44,954 bases of DNA from Mesotaenium endlicherianum (lineage: Eukaryota; Streptophyta; Zygnematophyceae; Zygnematales; Mesotaeniaceae): assembly GCA_009602735.1 (NCBI GenBank), contig WELA01010381.1, positions 200,465 to 245,418 on the forward strand, read 5' to 3'. Shown one piece after another: positions 1 to 10,043 of this stretch; the first letter of the stretch is position 1, and every line of letters begins with the position of its first letter. The translations under genes were made by a program, and so were the position numbers. Under the pieces are notes generated by a model that was not told the origin of the DNA, did not search any database, and was given only the letters and a program-made list of their open reading frames with translations.

Positions 1-1311
1 GGGGGGGGCATGGGAGGGCAGGGGGTGGTGAAGGCAGGGAACAGAAGGAGGAGCAGGAGGAGCAGCAGGAGGAGCAAGAGGGAGGGGCCGTAGACGACGA
101 GGCAAAGTGGCGGGCAAACAAAACCCTCCGCCTGAGAGAGCAAGAGCAGATTCCCCAAACCTTGCCTCTTTGCCCCCCCGCCTATGTCTCGCCTCAGTCA
201 CAGACCCTGACAGGGGCCCCAGGTTTGACGTCTGCCTCGAGTCGACGTTCTGGAAGTGCGCAGCTAAGACGTGCGTGCATGCGTACAAGCATGGCACATT
301 CTGGAAGGGAGGGAGGGCGGGAGGGAGGAAGGGAGGGAGAGAGGGTGGGAAGAAAGAGGATGGAGGGAGGGAGGGAAGAACGGGAATGGGAGGGAGGGGA
401 TGGGGAGGGGGTCAAGACTGGGCTTGCAAATCTTTTCCATTCCATGACGCCACCAACAGAGCCATAGGAGCTCCAGACATTTGCAGGGGGGGGGCCAAAG
501 CCTCAAAGACGGCGTGTGGAACACGTGGCCGCTGGGATTTTGTCCGATCAGACACTTGAAACTTCCCCCTCTCCAATGCCACCTCCCGTCTGAGGCTCAC
601 GTTTTTCATCACTCCCCTTCCCGCCTCACCCTCAGGCCGCACTGCTGACGCGGGAGGGAGGCAGAAAAAGGAGGGTGGTAGCAAGGAGGGTGCTTCTGTC
701 TAGCAATGTTTTCTTGTCTGTTCGTAACCGGGTGCTCCTTGACCGCATGAATCAGAAGCAGCTGGCGTTCACATGGGCAAAGTCTGTACACCCCCGTAAG
801 GGAAAAGCTTGAAATGTATGGGGAGGGCGATGCTTCGCATAATTTGGGCCAGGTTGGTCCCTGCACTTCATCATGTGATGACATGGCACATGCGTATCAT
901 GCACACATCCACATGTATCTATGCACACACGAATGCATACATGTTTGTACGCATACATGCATACATACATGTGCACGTACACGGTCGTTCATATTCATGT
1001 ACGTTTGCATATTTCTTTGTATAAGCTCTAACCCACAGATCACACGAATTATATATTTCAAGAAGTCCATGAGCCCCAGTGCAAAGCGATTGCGCCATAC
1101 GCACGCAGAGCAGATCACGAAGGGGTCCCCCCTTGCATATACATTGAGCAACCTAAGCGAATCAGAATCCCAAAGCCCATGTACATCTTGCTTAAAAAGG
1201 GGCGGCCGCCCCATCACTGAGAGCCACGATGGTCTTAAAGAAGCGAGTGCGAGAAATTCTAGAGGCTCCGTTAGAAGCTTGACTCCGCAAACAGACCAAA
1301 GGATGCCATAC
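1..1311. other. Non-coding, low-complexity left edge
   Basis: No gene is supported here. The first 110 bases and 300-420 are purine-rich on the plus strand, with many GGGA and GGA units. 895-985 is an alternating CATA/TGCA-rich stretch. Open frames in this part are low-complexity translations without recognisable domains. The pyrimidine-rich minus strand resembles intron DNA of the minus-strand helicase at the other end of the window. Downstream exons of the LRR-type gene at 1312-1566 could lie here or further left, but none could be fixed. Confidence 0.6.
301..415 (+). repeat. GGGA-rich low-complexity tract
   Basis: A run of GGGA, GGGC and GGAA units with many closely spaced G-triplets on the plus strand. 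This gives G-quadruplex potential on the plus strand and a polypyrimidine tract on the minus strand. It explains the lysine/glycine-rich or proline/serine-rich translations seen in several frames. Confidence 0.75.
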
Positions 1312-1566
1312 CTCTATGCAACCGACTCCGTACCAGCGCTTGTCAGAACCACACGGATCCACGAGCAAGTCCCAGTTTGCTGGCGTGTCATCTCCCAGCA
1401 TGTTCTCCAGGCATTCCGTACAGAAAGAGCCCTGCAGCTCGCGCATGGCCTCTAACTCATCCGGAGCTATGGAACTACGCTCCCAAGTACTTCCAAGTCC
1501 TGGGCAGCCCCAAACCAGCAGGAGGAAGAGGCCGAGGAGGGCTGACGCATACTTCCTCTGAGCCAT
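1312..1566 (-). CDS. Probable first exon of an LRR-type secreted or membrane protein
   Basis: An ATG at 1566 opens 85 codons. Residues 1-26 look like a signal peptide: basic MAQRK, a leucine-rich core, then a small-residue end near GLGS. Residues 36-83 resemble the N-terminal cap of plant leucine-rich-repeat proteins (LRRNT_2 type): an acidic 'ELEAMRELQ' helix, an ANW, then DPC and W-Y-G-V-G-C. The frame reaches GAG followed by GTATGG, a plausible donor, so the exon would end in phase 0 at 1312. Just downstream the frame runs into 'TIVALSDG', which could be the start of a next exon, but no clear LRR repeats follow before the window edge. It could be an LRR receptor-kinase start or a pseudogene fragment. 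The signal peptide and cap are seen; the family is inferred. Confidence 0.5.
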
Positions 1567-2631
1567 TCCCCCAACGCTCTTAGTTTGTGATGCCTTTCAT
1601 GCGTAAGGTGAAACTCGTTAGACAGCTTAATTCAGGTAAGACAGAGAGACAGACGAACGAAGATCAATCAAATACACGCTAATAAAAATGTGGCCTTTGT
1701 GCTATGACAACGAACATCCTGAATGTCAAAAAGCGGACCTGCAGGCTGCGAAACAAAAAGGTCAGTTTTCTAGTCAACGGACGGAGGCAACAGGACGGGG
1801 CTACAGTGGGGTTAACACCAAGTGGGTCGGGGTCATCCAGGGTGGGTGCTACCGGGCGACAACGATTCCCACTAGCTGGAAACATTTTGCCCATTTCTTG
1901 CAATTTTTTTGCACCACGTCGCAGAGCTCTGCAGGCACCTAGCGTGCAGGCAACTCGAGGCAATTCGAGGTGACTTGAAGCAACAGCAGCTACAGGTCAC
2001 TGCAGGTGCTCCCTCGAACCGCATCGCACTTCGAAGCGTGCGAGACAGCGCACCCGGAGCTGGTCCAGAGCAGTCTCCAGTGGTCCGGAGCAGCTCGGAG
2101 GCACATGTGGTCGGTAGCATCTATATAATCGCCCTTGTTTCACATTCCCCGCATTGCTCGAGCTAAAATTGTATAGCGACACGCCCGTTCTCCACTTACA
2201 CGTGATTTCGTTCATCGGATTCTTCTCCAACAGTTTCCTTACGAAGGTAGACTTTTGAGGCACACCGTCACACAAGTTCGACAAGGTTTTGACGATTATG
2301 ACACATGAAGTACACACTTATGTTACATTGTTACTCTGCCCCTTATTTTCTTTAAGACGCTTCCCATGCAACAATGTCAACAAGCCCTTGAAAGTGTGCA
2401 AGTCACAACTAGATCGATTGATTCGAAAAGCTAAAAGAACCAATCTTATGTCGATTGGGTGGGATGAGAATTCAAACCCGCAGTGGGATTTCTATCTTGA
2501 AGTTCCACAAAGAACAACGTTCTACAAATTTGTCATTACAATTTGAGCAAATAATATTTTTACCCTTCAAAGTCTCAAAATGAACGTGAAGTACCCTCCA
2601 ACTTTCAAAAACTGTGAAAATATCCTCAAGT
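1567..2631. other. Intergenic, no gene seen
   Basis: No convincing coding sequence. 1910-2110 is locally GC-rich with repeated CAG/GAGC words. From about 2160 the DNA becomes AT-rich and begins to resemble, in inverted orientation and with heavy divergence, the DNA near 32.95-33.26 kb. A TATA-like string occurs near 2120 but no gene start is linked to it. Confidence 0.5.
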
Positions 2632-2636
2632 CATAT
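2565..2636 (+). repeat. Left inverted arm, outer part (split by E1)
   Basis: 2565-2636 joined to 9315-9435, which is the same arm after removing E1 and its duplicated CATAT, is an imperfect reverse complement of 32747-32945. Shared words include ATGAACG, GAAGTACCCTCCAA, CTTCCAAGTCAT, ATGACGTGGCTAAC, TTTACTCCCTTCT and GCTTCGTACACATTTC. Weaker similarity continues outward to about 2160. The two arms may be the terminal inverted repeats of an old DNA transposon, or two inverted copies of one repeat. Confidence 0.65.
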
Positions 2637-3138
2637 TGTAGTGAAACAGATAGATAAAGTACTTAGTAAAAGATAATACTTTATCTATTCAAGACAAGGA
2701 TCTTTGAACACAAGTGGTAGCTTCTTGAAAGAGAGATGGCTTCTTGAAAGTCAATATATTTCTGGATTTTGGCAAGTACGAGAGTGATTCTGGAATGTCT
2801 TTCTATGTTCTAGCTCTTGTTTATATACTTGCTACATAAGTAATTTCTAGGAAAGTGTATGTTGATGTGTTGGCACCCAACACATCCCAAAACTTGCCAC
2901 CTCTTTCTAGAATAATGTACACATGTCCTTTTGACCTAAAAATGGCACATTTGACTTTTGCCACATGGAGTTCTTCTAGGTCTTTCCTCTAACTTCGAAA
3001 ATGCCTTGAAGGTTCAAAGGACATGAACCAAGTTACTAGAGTACCTATTCACACTTGACTCCACACAATACTACTCCAAATGTATTTGAAAACATTAAAA
3101 TATATGCAAACTAATATATAATAACTCAAATCACTACA
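2637..3138 (-). repeat. E1 3' LTR
   Basis: 502 bp, bounded by TG and CA with the inverted ends TGTAGTGA and TCACTACA. It aligns along its whole length with 8807-9309, 12316-12818 and 18493-18995. Relative to the E1 5' LTR there are about seven differences, including one single-base deletion near 3010. Confidence 0.96.
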
Positions 3139-3901
3139 TCACCCTTTCATTAGAAAAAGCGACGTCTCGGCGCGTCAAGTCAGGTCTTACACATGTGGAG
3201 CAAACTAGTCAACAGTTTCAAGTCAGATGCCCCACATGTGAAGAGGACTAGTCAAAGGCGCCAAGTCAGGTGCTACACATGTAAGGTAGACTAGGCAAGG
3301 TCGTAGGTGGTGTGACCTTATTGGCTAGCCTACTCCTTGATGATAAAGAAAATTGTACAAGTTGGCCCAGAATCTGCCACGAATTCAAAAATTCATAGCG
3401 GCCACAGAACTGCTCCAAATCTAAAAATTTGAGTGCCAGACGGACCGCGTCGGAGAACTCTACTGGGTCACCAAATTTGAAAGCATTCTAGGACTGTCGT
3501 TGAGAGCTGAGAGAGTAGGCACTCCTCCAAATCTGTGCAGAAACTTCTGAAAATCATAAGTCCTTCTATACTTCTCCAAATTCTGCAAACTAAGTCTCAA
3601 ACTGGGCGCTGTAAGATGTTCTACCAGAGTCTTGAGTTTCAGAGCATTCCAAGTTCAGGGGAGGGCACAATGTCAGAAGGCATATTCTGCCCTAACAATG
3701 CCAGCAGCCTGACCCCCTTCTACTTAGAGCATCATATCTCTCTCACCAGTGCTCCAAATTGAGCAAAATTGGACTCTAAATGACCGGCTACTCATGGACT
3801 ATAGCCAGGTAAATTTTCAGAATTTATTATGAAGAGACCTATCACCAGTAGCAGTTTTAGTTTTCTGTCCAGAAACTGCAAGAAGAGAAGAGTGTCTAAT
3901 G
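3139..3901 (-). other. E1 3' untranslated region and polypurine tract
   Basis: About 760 bp between the pol stop and the 3' LTR. On the sense strand the DNA touching the LTR reads AATGAAAGGGTGA, a plausible polypurine tract for plus-strand priming. In E2 the same place has seven consecutive Gs. Three 43-bp tandem units lie at 3176-3304. Short open frames here have no recognisable domain. This region differs from E2 by roughly 2%, in contrast to the coding region next to it. Confidence 0.7.
3176..3304 (+). repeat. Three 43-bp tandem repeats in the E1 3' UTR
   Basis: Units begin at 3176, 3219 and 3262, exactly 43 bp apart. Each starts CAAGTCAG, has a central CACATGT or ACACATGT, and ends near ACTAGTCAA or ACTAGGCAA. 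The units are diverged from one another but conserved between E1 and E2 (12856-12984 there). Confidence 0.85.
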
Positions 3902-6900
3902 TCAATTTTTCCTCTTTCTTGTTCTTGCAGGCTGCCTCCAAGGGGTCTTCTGCTGCTTCTTGATGGTGGCAGGCTGCCTCCCTGAAGTCTTCGGGCTTCT
4001 AGTAGAGAGACTTGGGGCTGGTCCAAGATGGGGGTTGGCGGCATGGAAGCGCTTCAACTTTCTCTGAACTTTGTCAAGGTAGTGCGCCGCCACCCAACTA
4101 TTCTCCGAATCTGGATATCCTTTCCACTTGATCAAGTATTGCTGCTGTCTCCTGAAATTTCTCATAGCCACTATGTCTTCCACTTCGTACTCCAAATGAT
4201 CATCCACTATTGTTGGGGCTGGTGGGGTTGTCACACGTCCTGGGAACTTGTTGTCGGGTTGCACATATGGCTTGAAGAGGGAAGCGTGGAATACGGGGTC
4301 GATGTGCATAGTCTGGGGAAGTTCTAGCTTGAAAGCAACGGGGTTGACTTGCTGGATAATCTTGAAGGGTCCCAAATACTTGGGAGAGAACTTGCTGCCG
4401 GCAGGCCTGTTGTTCAGGGAAATGTTCTTGGATGATAGTAACACGTTGTCACCCACTCTGTACGTAATTTCTCTTCTGGATCTGTTCGCCACTCTTGCTT
4501 GAGCATCTTGCGCGTGTTGTAGAGCTTTCTTCGCTGCTGTAAGGGCTGCTTCTAATGTCTCCATAAAATCTGTGGCTGCAGGTACTTCATCATGGCCAGC
4601 CGTGAAGCTCAGTGGCGTGGTCGGATGGAAGCCATAGTTGAGGAAGAATGGGGACTCTTGGGTAGAGGCCTGCGTAGTGTTGTTGTAGGCAAACTCGAGG
4701 GGGGTCAAGTACATGTCCCAGTCTTGCTCGAGGGTAGACACGTAGGCCTTTAGAGAGGTCTTTAGGGTACGATTCATACGCTCGGTTTGCCCATCTGATT
4801 GTGGGTGGTAGGCAGTAGACATATCCAGCGATGTACCCAAGTTCTTGAAGAGATTTTTCCAGAAATGGCTTGTGAATCTTGGATCTCTATCTGACACAAT
4901 TCTTGATGGTAGTCCATGGAGTCGGAAGATGTTGTCAAAGATGAGTCTTGCAAGTTGTGGTGCTGTAGCCTTAGTCGTCGTGGGAATAAAATGAGCCATC
5001 TTGGTAAGTCTGTCCACCGCCGTGAGTATTGCATTATGGCCTCGAGGTGTCACGGGCAAGTCCACGATAAGGTCCATTGAGATGTCCGTCCATTGTCTTT
5101 CGGGGATTGGTAGTGGTTGGAGGAGTCCTCCCGCCTTTTGCGATGATGGCTTGATTCTTTGGCATGTGTCACAGCTCCTGCAGTACTCCTTGACTTGCTT
5201 AGACATGCCTGGCCAACAATAAGTCCTAGCTAGAACGCCCGTGGTCCTTAGGATTCCAAAGTGTCCTCCAAGAGGGTTGTCGTGTGCTTCTCGTAGAAGC
5301 AAGAGCCGGAGGTCTAAGTCATTAGGAACACATCTCTGGCCCGTATCTTGCCTCACCCAATAATTGCCTTCTTGCTTCTTGCATGGGTCCAAGGCTGCTT
5401 CTCCGTTCTTGTAGTAAGGGTCTCTTTCATAGGCGGCTGAAAATCGAGCTTCCAGATCTGTCTTCAGGGATACCATCACTGCATTTAATTGCAGTCTTGA
5501 GAGGGGGTCAGCCGGGTTTGTCTTGCCGGGCTGGTACTGAATCGTGATGTTGTATTGTTGCAAGTATCCGCTCCATCTTGCTTGTCTCCTTGAGAGATAC
5601 GGCTGCGTTTGGAGGTGCTTTAACGCCTCGTGGTCCGTGGTGACCAGTACTTTGCGTCCTTCAACGTAGCAGCGCCAAACCTTCAAGGCATGTACAATCG
5701 CCAATGCCTCTCGCTCCGTGGTTGTATAATTTTGCTCGGCTGGATTTAGCTTCCTTGACTCGTAGGCGATGGGCTGCAGTCCCTTGCCTTGGTCTTGAAG
5801 CAGGATTGCTCCTATTGCATAGGAAGATGCATCGGTGATGACGTGGAAGGGCCAATCTGGGTTTGGACTTGGGAGTGTGAGCACCGGGGATGTGGTCAAT
5901 CTTCGCTTTAACTCTTGAAATGCCTCTTCCTCTTTCTCGGTCCATGTATATAGCCTGTCCTTCTTGAGTAGATCTGTCAGGGGGGCTGCTATGTGCGAGA
6001 AGCCTTGGATGAATTTTCTGTACCAATTGGCAAATCCCAAGAATGACTGGAGTTCTTTCTTGGTCGTGGGGGTTGGCCATTCCTCCACCACCGTGGTCTT
6101 CTTGGGGTCTATCTTGATGCCATCAGCAGTCACGTGGAGACCTAGGAACTCCACTTCTTGTTTGGCAAACTCGCATTTTGACTCCTTCGCAAACAGCTTG
6201 TTTTGCTTCAATACTTCAAGGACTTCTTTCAAGTGTCTCGCATGCTCTTCAAGGGTCTTGCTGTAGATAAGGATGTCATCGATGAATACCACCACAAATC
6301 TGTCCAACATGGGCTGAAATATGGTGTTCATCATAGTCATGAAAGTTGCTGGCGCGTTGGTGAGTCCAAATGGCAGGACCATGAACTCAAAATGTCCATA
6401 TCTTGTCCTGAATGCCGTCTTCTCTATGTCCGGTTCTGCGATGCGAATCTGGTGGTAGCCGCTCCGTAAGTCAATCTTCGTGAAGTACTTGGCTCCAACC
6501 AGCCGGTCCATGAGCTCATCCATGCGCGGCAGCGGGTATCGATTCTTGATGGTGATCTTGTTGAGGGCGCGATAGTCCACACACATCCTCAAGGTACCAT
6601 CTTTCTTCTTGACAAATAGCACCGGGGCTCCAAATGGCGACTTGCTAGGTCGAATGAAGCCATGCTCCAGTAGCTCCTTGATTTGCTTCTTGACTTCGTC
6701 TAGCTCCGTGTATGACATTTTGAACGTAGGCCGAGAGATGGGCTTGCTTCCGGGCTCCAACTCTATCTTGTGGTCTACGAATCTTTTGGGGGGTAGGCCC
6801 TTGGGCAATTCCGGGGAGAACACTTCTTTGTAGTCCTCTAAGACTTCTTGTATCTCCTTGGGAACGGGGCTGCCTTCTTGACTCTCGATGTCTTTCTTGA

Positions 6901-7567
6901 TGTCTTTTGGCGTGATCAAGGCCAAAAGAAGCTCGTGTCCCTTCCTCACAAGTCTCTTGAGTTGGAGGGCGGACAATAGTATCTCGTGTGCCGGCTTCTG
7001 GATGTCTTGGGTCTGGATATTCTGGATTGCGCGCAAAATACAGATTCTTGAAGTGATGTCATTCTTGATCTTGATAGTACCGGTCCTCCAATCAACTTGG
7101 GGGTTGTGCTTGGTCAACCAAGGCGTCCCTAGGATGACGTCGTACTTGCCCAATTGCATGGGGGAGAACACTACTCTATCCTTGAAGGACTTGATAGAGA
7201 GTGCCAAGGGGTACGTCTTCTTGGAAGGGGTAGTATAGGAGAATCCATCGGGCATCATAATCTCCTCGTCGTGGTCAAGAGTTCGCATAGTAATACCGTG
7301 CTTGGTGGCAAAATCTGCAGCAATGAAGTTGCCTTGAGCTCCGCTATCCACCAAGATGTGGACCTTCTCTCCTCCAAGGTAACCTCTCAAACTCATTGGG
7401 GCTGGAACGTCGTCTTCAACGGGGGTCTCCACCTCACTTGGCGTGTTGCCTTCTCGTGAAGTGGGTCTTGGGGTGGTAGGCTCCTGGCCTACCGGCGCTG
7501 TCCGTTTTTTGACAACTTTTTGGGGCATGAAAGTGCACGATGGCCCTTTTCCTTGCAATAAAAGCAT
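3902..7567 (-). CDS. E1 Pol polyprotein: protease, RT, RNase H, integrase, chromodomain
   Basis: An intact 1221-codon frame. Aspartic protease with VDSGA at residues 73-77. Reverse transcriptase about 280-460, with VDYRALN at 330-336 and the catalytic FIDD at 428-431. RNase H about 575-690 (ITDASSY, TTERE, TTDHE). Integrase zinc-binding HHCC domain about 760-802. Integrase core with D832, D893 and E929, giving D,D-35-E spacing. Chromodomain about 1125-1180 ([19 protein letters not shown]), followed by a K/R-rich tail. The chromodomain places it among chromoviruses, whose integrases target chromatin. The frame is -1 relative to gag and overlaps it by 79 nt. The ATG at 7567 lies inside gag, so Pol is more likely made by frameshifting at 7504-7510 than from that ATG. 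Confidence 0.97.
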   Translation of the reverse strand: MLLLQGKGPSCTFMPQKVVKKRTAPVGQEPTTPRPTSREGNTPSEVETPVEDDVPAPMSLRGYLGGEKVHILVDSGAQGNFIAADFATKHGITMRTLDHDEEIMMPDGFSYTTPSKKTYPLALSIKSFKDRVVFSPMQLGKYDVILGTPWLTKHNPQVDWRTGTIKIKNDITSRICILRAIQNIQTQDIQKPAHEILLSALQLKRLVRKGHELLLALITPKDIKKDIESQEGSPVPKEIQEVLEDYKEVFSPELPKGLPPKRFVDHKIELEPGSKPISRPTFKMSYTELDEVKKQIKELLEHGFIRPSKSPFGAPVLFVKKKDGTLRMCVDYRALNKITIKNRYPLPRMDELMDRLVGAKYFTKIDLRSGYHQIRIAEPDIEKTAFRTRYGHFEFMVLPFGLTNAPATFMTMMNTIFQPMLDRFVVVFIDDILIYSKTLEEHARHLKEVLEVLKQNKLFAKESKCEFAKQEVEFLGLHVTADGIKIDPKKTTVVEEWPTPTTKKELQSFLGFANWYRKFIQGFSHIAAPLTDLLKKDRLYTWTEKEEEAFQELKRRLTTSPVLTLPSPNPDWPFHVITDASSYAIGAILLQDQGKGLQPIAYESRKLNPAEQNYTTTEREALAIVHALKVWRCYVEGRKVLVTTDHEALKHLQTQPYLSRRQARWSGYLQQYNITIQYQPGKTNPADPLSRLQLNAVMVSLKTDLEARFSAAYERDPYYKNGEAALDPCKKQEGNYWVRQDTGQRCVPNDLDLRLLLLREAHDNPLGGHFGILRTTGVLARTYCWPGMSKQVKEYCRSCDTCQRIKPSSQKAGGLLQPLPIPERQWTDISMDLIVDLPVTPRGHNAILTAVDRLTKMAHFIPTTTKATAPQLARLIFDNIFRLHGLPSRIVSDRDPRFTSHFWKNLFKNLGTSLDMSTAYHPQSDGQTERMNRTLKTSLKAYVSTLEQDWDMYLTPLEFAYNNTTQASTQESPFFLNYGFHPTTPLSFTAGHDEVPAATDFMETLEAALTAAKKALQHAQDAQARVANRSRREITYRVGDNVLLSSKNISLNNRPAGSKFSPKYLGPFKIIQQVNPVAFKLELPQTMHIDPVFHASLFKPYVQPDNKFPGRVTTPPAPTIVDDHLEYEVEDIVAMRNFRRQQQYLIKWKGYPDSENSWVAAHYLDKVQRKLKRFHAANPHLGPAPSLSTRSPKTSGRQPATIKKQQKTPWRQPARTRKRKN

Positions 7568-8769
7568 AGTCCAGCCGTCATGAGAGCTTCTTTTTCAGCC
7601 GGGGAGAGTCTTGCTTTCACTCCTTGCTGGTTTCTTGCATCATAAGTGTCATTGGAGGGTCTTCCACTCTTCCGGGCAGCCGCGGGGTCCCTTTTAATAA
7701 CTCCGATTTCCATGGGTGTGGGTCCAGATTCGGATGTGGAAGGGGCTGCGTACACCCGCGTCGTCGGTACCCGTGAAGATGAAGGCACGGAGTGCTTGAA
7801 ATCCAAGGTATCCACCTTTTGGGCCACTTCAATGATCTTTGAGAAGTCCGTCAAGTCGCGTAACTCCACTTCCTTTGCCACCTTGGGTTTGAGGCCAAAG
7901 ATGTAGCGGTCAATCTTCTCCTCGAGAGACATGTTGGGGATCTCAAGAGTGAGGGCGTGAAATCTGGATGTATACTCTTGAACGGACGTCGTTTGCTTGA
8001 GATGGTGGAGCTTTCCTCGGGCAATCTTCTCCGCATTGATGGGCATGAATTGCTTCTTGAGGGCCTCACGAAAATCTGCCCATCTTGCATATGATGGTGG
8101 GGGCTCTTGGCCGAGCATGGGGTGCGCCATAGCTTGATATATAGCCGCTTGATAGTTACGCCACCATGATGTTGCTGCTCCTCTAAGTAAGGTAACGGCA
8201 AAGGGAACGTAGTCCTCCTCGGGTACTTCAAGGAATGCGAGGTACGTCTCCACTTGGTAGAGCCATAAATTCAGGTTGGCACCTTTCCCGGGGTTGAAAG
8301 TGTCGGGTTTGCCGGGCTTGATGAGTTTCCTTGCTCTCGTTGGCTCTTGTGGAGGCGCTTGAGCCGGGGCTGGATTTTGAGCATTGCTCGCAATAGGGGC
8401 AACCATGGCAGCCATAGCTTCTCTTGACGCTTGCACGGTTGCTTCATAGGTGGCCAAGCCCACTTGGTTGTGGACGGTCATTAGGAAGGCTGCCCACTCA
8501 TTTGCGGGAACTCCTTGTGGTGGGGTCAACTTTGCTATAGCGGCTGCCACGGGATTTGACGGTGCTCCTCCTTGTGGTGCTTCTTGTTGTTGGAGATTTC
8601 CTTGAGTAGGCTCTCCCATCGACGCTGGAGGAGGGTGTGCTCCTCCTTGTGGTGCTTCTTGTTGTTGCAGATTTTCTTGAGTGGGCTCTCCCATCGGCGC
8701 TGGAGGAGGGTGTCTTGGAGAGGAAGGGCTTCCTTCGAAAGCTTGCTGTTGGTCTTGAGGATCGGCCAT
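7489..8769 (-). CDS. E1 Gag, nucleocapsid-type protein
   Basis: 426 codons from an ATG only 37 nt after the 5' LTR. The N terminus (about 1-75) is rich in P, Q and G and contains a 25-residue tandem duplication ([17 protein letters not shown], then a near copy). The middle (about 145-325) is a retrotransposon Gag capsid domain, with [27 protein letters not shown] and [16 protein letters not shown] zinc knuckle, [14 protein letters not shown], lies about 25 residues from the end. It would form the virus-like particle and bind element RNA. The last codons contain the in-frame slippery sequence used to reach Pol. Confidence 0.96.
   Translation of the reverse strand: MADPQDQQQAFEGSPSSPRHPPPAPMGEPTQENLQQQEAPQGGAHPPPASMGEPTQGNLQQQEAPQGGAPSNPVAAAIAKLTPPQGVPANEWAAFLMTVHNQVGLATYEATVQASREAMAAMVAPIASNAQNPAPAQAPPQEPTRARKLIKPGKPDTFNPGKGANLNLWLYQVETYLAFLEVPEEDYVPFAVTLLRGAATSWWRNYQAAIYQAMAHPMLGQEPPPSYARWADFREALKKQFMPINAEKIARGKLHHLKQTTSVQEYTSRFHALTLEIPNMSLEEKIDRYIFGLKPKVAKEVELRDLTDFSKIIEVAQKVDTLDFKHSVPSSSRVPTTRVYAAPSTSESGPTPMEIGVIKRDPAAARKSGRPSNDTYDARNQQGVKARLSPAEKEALMTAGLCFYCKEKGHRALSCPKKLSKNGQRR
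7504..7510 (-). promoter_or_regulatory. E1 -1 ribosomal frameshift site (A AAA AAC)
   Basis: On the sense strand gag reads TCA AAA AAC GGA, which places the canonical heptamer A AAA AAC in the correct register. Slipping back one base leads straight into the Pol frame (KKRTAPVGQ). The gag stop lies 13 nt further on, at 7489-7491. E2 has the same sequence at 17190-17196. A downstream pseudoknot or stem was not established. Confidence 0.8.
8563..8712 (-). repeat. 75-bp tandem duplication inside E1 gag
   Basis: Two units, 8563-8637 and 8638-8712, start at identical words (TGCTCCTCCTTGTGG) and differ at a few bases. They encode a duplicated 25-residue P/Q/G-rich segment near the Gag N terminus. 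The same duplication is at 18249-18398 in E2, so it predates both insertions. Confidence 0.9.
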
Positions 8770-8793
8770 CTTCTTGTGCTACCAAAGTGCCTA

Positions 8794-8805
8794 GCTCCGA
8801 TACCA
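8794..8805 (-). other. E1 primer-binding site (initiator tRNA-Met type)
   Basis: One base inside the 5' LTR the sense strand reads TGGTATCGGAGC. This matches the usual tRNA-iMet primer-binding site TGGTATCAGAGC except for one base. Reverse transcription of minus-strand DNA would start here. E2 has the same site at 18480-18491. Confidence 0.88.
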
Positions 8806-8806
8806 C

Positions 8807-9309
8807 TGTAGTGAAACAGATAGATAAAGTACTTAGTAAAACAGAATACTTTATCTATTCAAGACAAGGATCTTTGAACACAAGTGGTAGCTTCTTGAAA
8901 GAGAGATGGCTTCTTGAAAGTTAATATATTTCTGGATTTTGGCAAGTACAAGAGTGATTCTGGAATGTCTTTCTATGTTCTAGCTCTTGTTTATATACTT
9001 GCTACATAAGTAATTTCTAGGAAGGTGTATGTTGATGTGTTGGCACCCAACACATCCCAAAACTTGCCACCTCTTTCTAGAATAATGTACACATGTCCTT
9101 TTGACCTAAAAATGGCACATTTGACTTTTGCCACATGGAGTTCTTCTAGGTCTTTCCTCTAACTTTGAAAATGCCTTGGAAGGTTCAAAGGACATGAACC
9201 AAGTTACTAGAGTACCTATTCACACTTGACTCCACACAATACTACTCCAAATGTATTTGAAAACATTAAAATATATGCAAACTAATATATAATAACTCAA
9301 ATCACTACA
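8807..9309 (-). repeat. E1 5' LTR
   Basis: 503 bp. On the sense strand a TATA box, TATATAA, lies at 8991-8997, consistent with a U3 promoter and transcription toward gag. A perfect 12-bp inverted repeat (8820-8831 with 8847-8858) lies close to the end that abuts the primer-binding site. Confidence 0.96.
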
Positions 9310-10043
9310 CATATCTTCCAAGTCATTGTAAGTCCACTTGTCCATAATGACGTGGCTAACCTGGCACCCTTTTTCCCCCTCTTCTTAGTATTTTGTTTAC
9401 TCCCTTCTCAATACTGCTTCGTACACATTTCAAAACTAAAAGTGAAAGTTTAACTTGCAAGGAACATTTTTGAGCTTCGCATCCTTAGAGTTTATAGTCG
9501 CATTTTCTTCAAATCAAAAGTGAAAGTCAAAGTATAATGGTATTTACTTAGTTTATTGTTGTTTGTTTTTTACCTCCATTGTACCACGTGATCTTTATGC
9601 CAAAATCTTTGAAAGGTGTTAATTATAAATCCCAAGACTATACTTGGACCTTTGCCTCTTACCAACCCGCGGTACTAATAACAGAACGCTCTGATTTTTT
9701 TTAGCAAATCTTAAGGTCATTACATGCGGGGAAAATAGTGGTTTATCTTGTTCGAGACGTCTTGAACCTGCAATCGAGCACCTAAGACGCTTCATGTGGT
9801 CTACTTGAGAGCATCTCCAAGCTTGCGAATTGGTCGGTTCAAAGCTCCACGCGCTTGTGTGCTTGAGCACCCTTTAAACTAACGTGCATTGTCATCCAAT
9901 TGCTCATGCATTGAAGCAACTATCAAGTTAATGCCCTTGACGCGAACTCGATTTGAAGGAGCGTTTCAAAACGACTTTAGGAGTGTCAAATAAATTTGCG
10001 TCTTATACCTTATTCTACTAAATTCCAAACTTTGTAGTTAGTT
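9310..10043. other. AT-rich DNA between E1 and E3, with inner part of left arm
   Basis: 9310-9314 is the E1 target duplication. 9315-9435 is the continuation of the left inverted arm. The rest, to the E3 target duplication TAGTT at 10039-10043, shows no gene. It once joined directly to 31696 before E3 inserted. Confidence 0.7.

Larger units (their letters stand above)
2637..9309 (-). mobile_element. E1: complete Ty3/gypsy chromovirus retrotransposon
   Basis: A 6673-bp element transcribed on the minus strand. Its LTRs are 2637-3138 and 8807-9309; each begins TGTAGTGA and ends TCACTACA, an 8-bp terminal inverted repeat. The 5-bp target duplication CATAT is perfect (2632-2636 and 9310-9314). 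In sense order: 5' LTR (8807-9309), a primer-binding site matching initiator tRNA-Met, gag, pol with chromodomain, a 760-bp 3' untranslated region with a triple tandem repeat, a purine tract, and the 3' LTR. Both reading frames are intact, so it could be autonomous. The LTRs differ at about seven of 503 positions by eye, so the insertion is fairly young. E2 (12316-18995) is a sister copy in the same orientation. Confidence 0.97.

Noticed and set aside
107..559. Overlapping open frames of 80-150 codons on both strands
   Set aside because: They are translations of GGGA-rich low-complexity DNA with no domain, and both strands are open equally.
3176..3304. CRISPR-like array
   Set aside because: Three diverged direct units without unique spacers, inside a eukaryotic retrotransposon 3' UTR.
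3535..7238. Plus-strand open frames inside E1 (repeated in E2)
   Set aside because: They are antisense shadows of pol and gag and have no domains of their own.
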